From: Nereocystis luetkeana
Lineage: Eukaryota > Sar > Phaeophyceae > Laminariales > Laminariaceae
Direction of reading: 5' to 3'
Length of the DNA: 64,000 bases
NCBI GenBank assembly: GCA_031213475.1
Contig: JARUPZ010000017.1
Coordinates: forward strand, 6,898,167-6,962,166
The notes under the pieces were generated by a model. It was not told where the DNA came from. It saw only the letters and a list, made by a program, of their open reading frames with translations, and ran no database searches. A program made the position numbers and the translations under genes. Positions 1 to 11,400 of this stretch are shown piece by piece (positions within the stretch are counted from its first letter, which is position 1; every line of letters begins with the position of its first letter).

Positions 1-1466
1 GCTCCAGCTGGTGTATCATACGTGCGTTCACCTCACGACCAAACTACAACCGAGTGCTACACTTTGCTGATGTGGGACCGTGCAGGCGGGAGGTAGGAGT
101 GGAGGCCAGAGAGTGGTCGTACCGGCTGAAGTCTTCCCAAACAAGAGTGAACAACCTGGCATGCCATACTTTTTGAGGGCCTAGGCCCCAACGGGTAGGG
201 GGTGGACCGTAACTTCACCAAGTCCGGCGGGAAGGCTTCATAGCCTAGGCATTTTCTGGTGGGTGAGCTCGCGCGAGTTCCACACTACCAGAAGGAGATG
301 ACTCTCCCTCGGGTGGCTATCTCCACCGCACCTGCCCCTCTCGGGGGTCACGTCGGGTCGACGTGCCCGAGCGCCAGTGGTAATAGCAGCCTGCTCTGCT
401 GTTGCACCGAGACCTATGCGTGAAATTGGCACACCGCACGAGATATGATATTGGAAGTGTGGTGATGTGATCCGCCGGAGGGTTGAAAAACAAATAACAT
501 GCTAACTGAAAATTGTGGCGAACGTTTTGTGGTGTTGTGGCCTGTGTGTGGCATATCACAAACCACGCGTTGTTTGCTCATCCTGATCAGTACCGGGCTC
601 TGCCCTGTCCGTTTCACTCGCGCTTTGACGAAGTACGGGCTCTTTTGAAAGAATAAACAATGCCCTAAAAGTATACTGTCGCATAGCAGACGAATGAGTA
701 CGGTTTATGTGCACCATGAGGTCTGTCTGATGATCTGCATGACTGTATCTCTGCTGAAAAACCACAAGCTAGCCCTCCCTGATAGTCCGCATTGTATACG
801 TGCGGTGCTACCTGGCTGACCTGGTGCCAGCTCTGTATGAAGAAAGAGGCAGTACGTCATGAACCATCTACTTGCGCATATCCAGATATATGTTCTGGAC
901 CGCTTCCACAACTGAAAAAAATTGAAGGCGCACGCTTCTTTCGTTTTGTGTATCGAACGTACGACTGCCCCCACGCCTGGTCGACGTTCTCTTAGCGTGG
1001 ATACGATGCCAATGATGCAGACAATGATGTCGGCTTGTAGTCGTTCGGGGGAGGATGCCCGCCGCGGCGAGCTGTATGAGACAAATGAGAGGTCGACGAC
1101 AACCCGATCGCGTGCATGCTCGCCGACAATCGCGTCACTCATCATCTAAACGTTGCCACATATTTTGTTCCTCTTTTGCGACATTTATGCTTTTTCACGC
1201 CCCCCCTCCCTCCTCCGAAATGTTGCAGATCAGTCTATTGGGAATAGAAACGGTGCTCCGTCTCGAAAGGGATGTGACCAATGGCCAAATAAGTAAGGCA
1301 AGCAACAATTGAGCACACCCTCCTCCACAAATGCAAACATTATGAATAGGCCTTTATATATACATTTTTAAACTTCGAAATATACGCTCGTAACTCACTA
1401 TCACAGTACCAGAACTACCAATACTGAGGTGTTAGCACTTAAATACCCATCAAAGGAAGGATTGAC
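1..1466. other. Non-coding stretch, nothing recognised
   Basis: Only short overlapping open frames on both strands, none with a recognisable domain, a codon-like composition or consistent splice sites. I see no repeat copy of the families described elsewhere in the window. Confidence 0.5.
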
Positions 1467-2562
<1,096 letters not shown>

Positions 2563-3430
2563 ATGGTGGAGTAGTGAGGCTGTTGCCACGAGTCTGTTGC
2601 TGTAGCCATGAGACTATGCTGCTTTCGACTGTCGTTAATATCAACGAAGGGCAAAAAAGTTTTGTGACAAGTACAGACTACCAGGTATGTTGTTTTCATT
2701 ATGCCCAGCTTTGTACATTACATTGATTACAGCCGAGTTGTTGTCGATTGATATTTATCAATAATGTTCGAGTTCTTCTCCTCCTGTTACCACCAGCCAG
2801 CTGTTTGTTGTTGCCGGGGACCAGCTGCTGTTGCCGTGAGTATGTATTATCGGAGGCAAGCATAATAATAACAATTCGAGAGACAGTCGTTCGAAAAAAA
2901 ACATTGCAAATTCAGACAACTTTTTCATCGTGCCTCAACCGTACGTGTACCTGTACAGGAATAAACACAGAGAAGAAGCTGCTTCCTACAAATACATGCG
3001 AAGTGATGTTTTAGGTTATTTAGCCTTTCTGTTCTTTGGACGCTGTTATTGACACGCAGGTATAGCAGTAGGTAGTATCGCATATAATAGTAGTGGAGTA
3101 GGATTGATAGTAATAGTAGCCCATGGTACCGAGTCTATGATGCTTCTGGTAATGCCTATTCAATAGCAGCAGTAGTACCTGTGTATTTAAAGTAGTAGCC
3201 ATCGTCGTAGTCGTTGTGGTGTCCGCTATTAATTGCTGTTTTTGCCGTCTGCATGCTTCTTTTACCTGGGCAACACCAGTAGGCGTGCTATGAGTATGAG
3301 AGAATGCGACTTAAACGCAACGGAAACGTCAGTAAATTGCATACGAAGTATGCTTGAACATACGTGATTCAGGGGGCAGTCTGGGACTCGGCTGTCCGCT
3401 GTCCTGCGCCCTGTTTGAGCTCTCCGTGAG
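2563..3430. other. Non-coding stretch with scattered triplet remnants
   Basis: No gene seen. Short GTA/CAG-like remnants around 3050-3210 suggest decayed edges of the triplet array. Confidence 0.4.
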
Positions 3431-3527
3431 TTAACCCCTTTAGAACCGCAGTCCCGTTTTGGGGACAAAGCACTTGGAATTTGACTGGTTTGTCCCCACA
3501 ACGGGACTGCGGTTCTAAAAGGGTTAA
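3431..3527. mobile_element. Palindrome family C, copy 1
   Basis: A 97-bp element whose left half (TTAACCCCTTTAGAACCGCA) is almost the reverse complement of its right half (ending CTAAAAGGGTTAA). GGGGACAAA/TTTGTCCCC forms the inner stem. Other copies lie at 23689, 42070 and 49975. It is probably a non-autonomous, MITE-like palindrome; no transposase is encoded. Confidence 0.85.
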
Positions 3528-3670
3528 GCAACAAGAAGAATTATACCAAGAAGAAGAGTACCCTGGCCAGCATCAGCATCCCTGTAGTATTCCTCTATGA
3601 GGCACCATTTTACAGTAATAATGTAGTATTCACCACAGAAGGAGTTGTAATCAGTTCCTGCTGACTATTA

Positions 3671-3792
3671 TTCCAGGGGACCATAGTTAATAGGACCACA
3701 TATATATTGTAAGGAAAAATGTTATATATATATTAATAATTACCAGTATATTTTATGTATACCATAGGTCCTATTAACTATGGCCCCCCGTA
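3671..3792. mobile_element. MITE-A copy (diverged)
   Basis: Left arm GGGGACCATAGTTAATAGG and right arm CCTATTAACTATGGCCCCC are inverted repeats around an AT-rich core. This copy has an extra TATATA insertion in the core. Confidence 0.85.
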
Positions 3793-3959
3793 GTATTGCT
3801 CTCTCCTTCGTGCTGTACGCTAACCCATGGCTCACATTTCCGCCAAGAACAGCTACACGTGTGTTACCTGTGGCTCTCTCTTCGCCTTGCGACGCCCACG
3901 GGATTTCACGTTGCCTACATCCCGAAGGGGAACCTTGTATATATATATATGTCATATTG

Positions 3960-4515
3960 TTTGCGCTATGCTCTCAGCGCTCCTCACCGGTTCTTGGCCG
4001 AAGTTGTTTGGGTGTATCGTGCTAGTGCGAGATGAGGCTCACCTTACGGGACGAAACTGCCTCATCGTGACCCCCGACCCCGACTGTGTCGGGGGCGGCC
4101 TCGGGCGTGCTTGCACCGTGCCCTGGCTGCCGGCTGGCCGGGTGTGAACACGTCAGCCGTGAGGTGAACCAGTTGGGTGGTCGATACTTGATGTATCACA
4201 GTCTCGTGGCCAAATGTTTTGGTTGTCGGCCTACCTTTGCCCCGTCAGGCCTATACTTGGCCCGTAAAACCCTCCCCCAAGTATATTATTAGTTATATGA
4301 TTAGGGTGGCCTTGACAGCTGTGGCCGGGTGTGATGTGCTCATTTCTTGCAGGCGCTTCTTATTTGAACATCAGCTGTGATTTGGACGAGTTGGGTGGTC
4401 GATACCTGGTACTGTTTTTAAAACGGTGTCGTGGCCAAAGATTTTGGTTGACGGCCTACCTTTCCCCGACAGGACTGACTACCTTTGACCCTTCAAACCC
4501 TCTCCTGAAATATTT
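3960..4515 (+). repeat. Diverged direct duplication, period about 220 bp
   Basis: The block GTTGGGTGGTCGATAC...GTGGCCAAA.. TTTTGGTTG..GGCCTACCTTT occurs at about 4170-4250 and again at about 4390-4465. A weaker third match (TTGGCCGAAGTTGTTTGGG) lies near 3994. Each copy keeps a short open frame with the motif LGGRYL. I do not recognise a protein. Confidence 0.6.
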
Positions 4516-4882
4516 TTGTTTCGAGCATGGGGATGTATGTCCTTGAACGGGTGCCTTTCAAGGAGGGGAAAATGTGCCGTCAATCGACATACAACCTCGC
4601 TCGGTGACGGTAAAAATGTTTTGTTTTCGATGCCAGCACCTAGATTGACCTCTTCTGCTTTGGCCGAGGCGGGACCGAGGACGAATACTCCGCGGCTCTC
4701 AACAGCTCATGGCGGCAAGAGTGAGGAAAAAATGGGCTGGGGTGGCCGGCCTCATGTTCCGCCGTTGTTTGTGCGTTGAGAATCGGGCGTTCCAGAAATG
4801 AGTGTCGAAATTCCTATTCGGGCTATTATTTGACGCGTGAAAGCACGAGTTTTGCGCACAACTGTTAAGATTTATTTGTAGG

Positions 4883-5027
4883 ATGGTCGAGAAACGAGCG
4901 GCACGAGCCTCTTCGGCTACTACTAATATGCACGCCGAGCGATTTAGGCTTCGTGAGGCAGAGAAGACGGGGTCTTTGATTTCGACCGAATTGGATGAGT
5001 TTACACCGCGGGAGGAGCCGTACAGAG
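4883..5027 (+). CDS. Possible first coding exon, unknown protein
   Basis: A true ATG at 4883 opens 48 charged, helical-looking residues (start MVEKRAARASSATTN, end TPREEPYR). They run to a good donor (CAGAG|GTGAGG at 5028) in phase 1. I could not find a continuing exon, and no family is recognised. It may be the start of a plus-strand gene, or chance. Confidence 0.25.
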
Positions 5028-6703
5028 GTGAGGTACAAACAAACGGTGTCTACGGTTTTGTTTTTTGTTTACACGCAGCAGGCAGCAGCAATGGCAATGA
5101 TTGCCATCAATGGGAATGATTCCCATTAGGCACCAGCAATCGCAATGGCGAATACTCGTCTGTGTCATTCAGCACCAGCGATTGGAATGACTTAACTTGT
5201 CATTTATTTCCATTGGGCACCAGCATCACATGAGGCGTGGAGTTTCGATGGTGTTGTAAAGGCGTTTTCCTTTTTCATCGTGTAACCTCCAAGCAAAAAT
5301 GAGACTCATGAGCATGTACCGGTTACGACGCGGTACGACGACGTGTTTTCTCCTCCTCGTGCGTCACTGGGCTCCCCTGCCCCGACTATCGTGCCAGAGG
5401 CAGTCTCGGGCCTACATAATCTGCTACTACTACTGCGGCTATTCGTCCGCTTCCTTGGTAGCGTCCTCCTGCTGTTCTGTTATGTTCTGCTGCTGGTGCT
5501 GCTGCTTTGCTTGCGATATGCCTTTTAGCTGCTGACCCCCGGGTGAGCATGTTATTGTGCTAGTCAACTCCTCTCGGTGGTGTATCTCCGCGTCTCGAAG
5601 TTGAAAGACGGATCTATCTGCTTCGGAAGCTGTACGAGTATCGTCTCGCAGATTACGCTCATTTTATATGGCGTCTCGGCGGAGGTCTAATGCCAGCGCA
5701 GTTTTCGTATGGCATGTACCTGTACGATATGCTGCTGCTGCTTGCTGCTGCTAGCTTGCTGCACCAACGCACTTGCCGGCGCTTCGTACTGTTAATTAAC
5801 TCGACCGACTGCTACTCAACTCATTGTTTTGTATATATCCGTACAGGAAATATACAGAACGGACGCCGGGAGGCTCGTACAGAGTACTTTGTAGCGTTGC
5901 TTGCTGCTGTATATGAACGAGTAATGCGTTGTTGGGTCGGATGGCGGATGGAAATGTTTGTATTTCTCGTGTTTGCAGCGTCTTCTTTCTCTTCACTCAA
6001 AATTGGATTTTCTAATACACCCCATGGTAGTACTGTCGCACTACTAGCCTCGAGTGCCTCGAGTTGCATACAGGTACGCCCTTATATAGCCATTACGGGC
6101 ATGCGCCCGCCGCGGCGAAGCCCCCTTGTATTGTTTTATCACATTGCAGCCCAATGGCTATGGATGGACGCGGTTCACAATCTATTGTGGGGGGAAACGT
6201 ATGCTGATGGAAAACTTCCACAATATATTACGGCATGACCATCGGTCCACAGTGTATTGTGGTGAGCATGTCTATCAACTGACTACTGTCACTACTACAG
6301 ACTCTTCCCATCAAGTTTATAAATCATCTGTGGTCGCTGACAATATTCATCAATACCGTAGTCTGTTGTGGTCGCCTCTGGATGACCGTAGATTTCTCCT
6401 CTGGTTTGTGTCGACGTAATAGACTATGAGCTGAGTCCGGGGTGGGATATATTCTGATGTGAAACGTGAATCAACTCTGTGTGTTCTATACTGGTGCCCA
6501 TCAATACTAAATATTAACTCCGTCTTGTGTACGGGTTTCCATATACGGAAGACCTTGTCGTTCTACCAGGGGCGGGGGAGCACCCTACCGACCTCAATTC
6601 TTAGGAGGGGCGGGCTGCCCGCTGCCGTACCCACTCTCAAGCTATGTATTGTTATGTATGTCCTCGCTTCTACAGTAGTAGCAAGGAGAGAACGGCGATC
6701 TGT
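5028..6703. other. No supported gene
   Basis: Plus-strand frames here (for example 5690-6238) are long but have no domain and a composition shaped by CTG/GCT repeats. The palindromic phrases ATGGCAATGATTGCCAT and GGGAATGATTCCC at 5089-5126 stand next to repeated GGCACCAGC words. Confidence 0.4.
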
Positions 6704-7246
6704 CTACCGCTTCTTTTTTGAAGTTTGAAGTTTGGATATGTGCTTCGAAGAATGACAGGTTTCAGGTGCCCCTCGGTCACAATAGGATAGTTCGACGTGA
6801 GGAGTAGAGAAACCACAGTCTGTGGGCCCTCGACTGCACTCCCAAGTATTGCGGGGTACTATTGGTGATCGCAGCACGAAATACTCTTGACACTCCCAGT
6901 CTGCTCGGAGTCCTAAGAATACTGGGGGCATTTCTGAAAAGTTGGCCCCCGCGTTTATGTCTTTCATCTGATTGATAACCCCATGCGATCTGCCACTTCC
7001 CCTGGGTCGCTCGGGCTCCCCTAGACGTACATGTGAACGTCGTAGATTTTCCGGTGCTTCAGCACCCCAGGCCATCCAGCCCACCAGGGTTATTTGTTTC
7101 AGGAAAGGTGTATCAGCAATCTGGGACCTTGCATGCAATGAAACAACGCACCGGGCAGCAAGTTCCTCGCTTAATCGCTCTAGGTCAAGCGTCCCAGAGC
7201 TCCCGAGGCACACCTTCCGTGTCAAATGCAACAAAAGTGTCTTCAC
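6704..7246 (-). CDS. Open frame, possibly the 3' exon of the LRR gene
   Basis: An unbroken 180-codon minus-strand frame with protein-like composition (for example LDLERLSEELAARCVVSLHA) ends at a stop at 6704. It has no ATG of its own, because its first codon is GTG. If real, it must therefore be an internal or terminal exon. The upstream acceptor is weak (GCGATGAG or ACGAG). It lies downstream of the membrane exons of the LRR locus, so a cytoplasmic tail is conceivable. No family is recognised. Confidence 0.25.
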   Translation of the reverse strand: MKTLLLHLTRKVCLGSSGTLDLERLSEELAARCVVSLHARSQIADTPFLKQITLVGWMAWGAEAPENLRRSHVRLGEPERPRGSGRSHGVINQMKDINAGANFSEMPPVFLGLRADWECQEYFVLRSPIVPRNTWECSRGPTDCGFSTPHVELSYCDRGAPETCHSSKHISKLQTSKKKR

Positions 7247-8160
7247 CTCGTCTCATCGCTCGTCGGCTATTTTGTGTCGGCGACTAAATCAGATAATCAA
7301 ATCGAGCAGCAAGCCGGCACACACGAAACCGACTTCTTCAGCACGTATACTCTCGCAGTCTCCCTCTGTATTTGGCCGTCCTGGGATCGATGCGGAGTAC
7401 CCCGAGTCCGTTCCAGACTTTTTATGTTAGATGGCTTGGTGTAGTGCGCCTGCTGCAATGGACCACATTACAGCAGCAGCAACAGCAATGAATGGCAGCA
7501 GACACCAAAGCGCGCGGCGTTGAAATCGATATTGGAGTTGAAAAATATCAACCCCCCACAGCATATGGCCCCCCGCCTATGACGACGTTCAAGGCGGCTT
7601 CACACTGATATGGATTTGCCACAAGGGCCTTCCCCCAGTGTAGTAGTTAAACGCGACCCGATCAAATGCACTACTCGAATTACTGTACACTACATGTAAC
7701 AGAGATGATACAATGATGCTTTCTTGCTCCATGCGATATATTTGCGCGTTCGCCGGGACGACTCGGGGTCTACTCGACGCACCGGTATGTGCCGGAACAT
7801 GACGTCTCTGGCGTTCCCGCACACTAGGCGACCTTGTACGCCAAGGACTACTTCTTGCCGGAAAGGTGTATATCGTAGCACCAGCGCTTAGAATCCGGGC
7901 ATTGTTATTAACTGAAATCGCTAATGACTATATATCCCCGCATATTCGCTTGGGTGACGGGAACGGTCTATCGCAGCGGGGGGCCTAGAGTAAGCTCTGG
8001 GCTCGCAAACAGTAGTAGCCACAGCAATGGAGACTCCCCTCTACCGCTCACTGGCACACAAAAGCGTGGTGCGCATGGGGGCGGGCGCGATTCCCATACG
8101 CACCACCACGTGTATGATACACCCAATCCAGCCGTTTGAACCGCACGTAAACACGATTAC
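7247..8160. other. Intergenic or intronic DNA
   Basis: No supported gene or repeat. A minus-strand frame at 7690-7881 has basic residues but no usable start, splice sites or domain. Confidence 0.35.
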
Positions 8161-8235
8161 CTGGTACCATGGTATGTCACAACGGCCCACCGGGTATACC
8201 AAGTCCATTACAACACGAGACTTCAGCGTCCCACA
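8161..8235 (-). CDS. Candidate exon, Cys-containing segment
   Basis: A 75-nt segment bounded by TATCAG| and |GTAATC encodes CGTLKSRVVMDLVYPVGRC and more, in phase 0. The gap to the strong donor of the upstream membrane exon (8273) is only 38 nt. That is too short for a normal intron, so the connection is unsettled. Reading on past its donor gives a further hydrophobic stretch. Confidence 0.25.
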
Positions 8236-8273
8236 CTGATATACCTCTAAGCCATCGAAAAGTCTGTACTCAC

Positions 8274-8467
8274 ATCTTTATGCCAACCGCAGTACATACC
8301 ATAACCAAAATACAACGCGTAGAGGCCCAGCTCTGCACCACAGCTACTCTGGGCGAACTCCGATAACACAACGCACACTTGAAACACAGAGAGAAACACC
8401 AAGCCAGCTATCGAAGTTGCAACAGACACGGGTGTTTGTGCTGCCGCGTTTGGGGGCATCCTCCGCC
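8274..8467 (-). CDS. Transmembrane exon of the LRR receptor-like gene
   Basis: Acceptor CCCGACAG| at 8468 opens the frame and a consensus donor AAAGAT|GTGAGT closes it. About 64 codons hold a hydrophobic helix (SIAGLVFLSVFQVCVVL) and a second apolar, Cys-containing stretch (LGLYALYFGYGMYCG). This follows the LRR cap and Cys-rich exons on the same strand, as expected for a membrane-anchored LRR protein. The family of the membrane part is not recognised. Confidence 0.45.
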
Positions 8468-11400
8468 CTGTCGGGATTTCATCGCCCCACGAAGAATGTC
8501 TTGGACGACATAGTTGCACCATGGCACGTCATGACGAAAACACGAGGTGCACCATAGCGACTTCAAGCAGGTGCGTCGTGCACGCCTGACGTACCCAATA
8601 GTTTGAGCCACCGCGACGGGGTCCCTCTTGGTGTGTTTGAAAAGGGTGGAGTGTCGAGACATCTGCCCGTATGTTGCAGGTATCCCTCCACTGATTCACC
8701 ACAGCGTTGCGTTGTAGTCACTCAGGCCTGAACGAGAGTTGATACCGCCCAGTGAGTGTCTTACTCGGCGACTGCCCAAACACCACGAACGGCGACAAGG
8801 CAACGAAGCATGAATGACTACGTGTGTGACAATGGGTACGCATAAAAAATGGTGAACGCCAGGTTTTCTATGCCCTGCCATCGGTCTGCCTTCGACACGA
8901 GCTTTTGGATACCGTACACCACTCAGGGTATATAATAAAGGGGTTACACAAACAAGGGTCGAGTTTTTTCAAGCACGTTGCGGGCATACAGATCGGTTCG
9001 ACAACGCTGGCACATTTAATTTGTAGACCACTTTCTTCAACGACCTCAAACTGAGATATTGGAAATAAAGATATTGGCAAGGGTGCTTTACCCGCCGGCA
9101 TGGAAACTGTAGGAACGACGGCCGCCGCTAGAATCTCACCGCAAGTGTAGCCAGCCGTTCCACTTTGGCAGGTAAGTCCTTCGTCGCAAAAGACCGCCTC
9201 TGCTGGAGTACACTCTGCGCGGTACACGGTTGAGAGAAGGAGCGGCCTTGTTAGTCGTTGGCGGGGTTTGCCAAAACATCGAGATAAGCGACGCGTACAG
9301 CGATAATACGCATATGGTGCCAACACATCGCTGCCCAGGGGTACAAACGGTTTGACCGATATCGGCGTATTGTTCTGCAGCCATCACGCCTTTCTGCAAG
9401 AGTTTCAACTTTACTTCACGAAAGGCGGTAGTCGAACGTTAGCCTCGCCGCACGTGCCATCCCTGGCATCTTCGGAGTCGAGGAAGACGAACGGCACAGT
9501 GCTGCTCATAACGATGCAACAGGGACGGGGTGGGGGCGGGGTGTGGTTGTGAACATTAAAAGGAGTATTGCTGTTACTTACCGCCACGTGTGGGTGTCAA
9601 AATCTTTGTGCTCTGCACATAATGTTCCACGCATACTATCTACAGCGTGCGCGATAGATCCTATAAGCGCTGGGGCATACCAGAGCGCATTACGCTTCGA
9701 CATTCAAACAAGACCTGGGGCGACCTCAAGCAAAGAACCACCTATTTTCGCAGAGTTTAACGTGTGTAGCTGCTGCGTATCTTGACCCGCCGTGCTGGAT
9801 CAAGCATCCTCGAACAAGATGCAGCTACTCGAGCACTACACACCGAAACGGCCTTGGGCGTGGTCGTGTGGTGCTTACAACTCCTGCACTTACTTGGGAG
9901 GGAGGCACTGTAGCTCTGGGTTATCCTCAATTTCCCTACATGCGAATGCCTCAGACGCGCACGAGGACCAAGGGGGAAGGGCGCACGACTTTAGCAACAT
10001 GGCAGGCATGGTATACACAGTAGTTGCCGCACATTTAGAGGTCGTTGTTCAACAGACGACGTAATTATGCAAATAGACGTTGAGAGGCAAGAGGTATCGA
10101 TCCTTTAACGCAAGGTGCTAAGAACACGGAGTACCCGGCCCACGAATGCCTGCATTAGTTTTCGTTAGTGTTGGGCGTTCCACACGCAGCAGAGCATTGG
10201 AACCCGTGACTTACAGTCTCGAGAGGTTCACCAGGGGAGAGAAGAGGCCAGCAGGCAAGGTGGTCAAGCCGCATCCCATAAGGACCCTGATCATCACGAC
10301 CAGCGGCAACGTAATTGAAGACGGAGGGGCAGTCGTTCCTAAAAATCTGAAAACTAGAAAAAGCCGCCATGACGTCTACTATATTTAGTACACGTCGATA
10401 GAGTCTAGGAGCATGCATTTCTTTTCGAAGTTGGTACGAGCCTTAGTTGCTCGACAGCAACAGGTTTGTGGTCGAAGCTCGACCGCAACAAGGGAGGCAA
10501 TGGTCACATGGTAAAACAAAGCGCGTGAACTCGTGAAGCAGGTGGCGAAGAAAGCTCGACAGCGGCAGGAGACAGATAGTCACTCGTGCAGTAATTCGTG
10601 GAGCGATTTGAACGCGAGGCAAGCACTACCGTAGCACTGGTGCAAAGAGCAGCCGTAAGGCCGAACACGAGAAGCGTGCCACGGCAGCCGTGACCGTGTC
10701 ATTTCCCGGTGTTTATTTCCTGAGGATCTATACACATGTCAGTTAAACACTTCCTTGGGGGTTGTGTGTGCGGAAACACTATTTCTGGCTCAAAATGGGA
10801 GATGGCTGAAGGACGAGCTGCGCGGACTCTCGATTGGGGGGTTCTGAAGTCGTTTAGGTATTTATCATCAGAACCGACTTTATGGTTTTTTCAAGGTTGA
10901 GCGTCTGATCCCTATTTCGGGTCTCAACCGAACCCGTGCCGAAAGAAGTTGACCATTCCAGCTGGTTGGTTGCTAAGAATAACGATGGGTCTTGGTGAAG
11001 TTGGATCAGATTGTTTTCATTCGTTGTGCCGATCACCCGTCAGCCTCTTTTATTTTTCGCTGAAAAAAGGGGCTGTATGATCCGGATCTAAAATGCGATT
11101 CATTTTCCTGACATAAAGCGTGCCCGCTTTACCCGACGAGCAATCCCATGGCCTAGGTTAATATCGACAACTATTCCCCGATCGTACCAGGTACGATGCC
11201 GGGTACTTATTCAATTAAAAAGGCCGATTAGTTAGACACAGTTTCGACTTACACATGCCCCCCCTATTGTAGGAGCCATCACGAAAAACAGGCGACTTGT
11301 AAAATGCTGAATAACTCACAGTACTTCCAGGTTCGCGAGTTCTGCGAACACATCTTCGGGGAGTTCCACATCGTTGAAGTCCAGGTTCCTGATCAATTAA

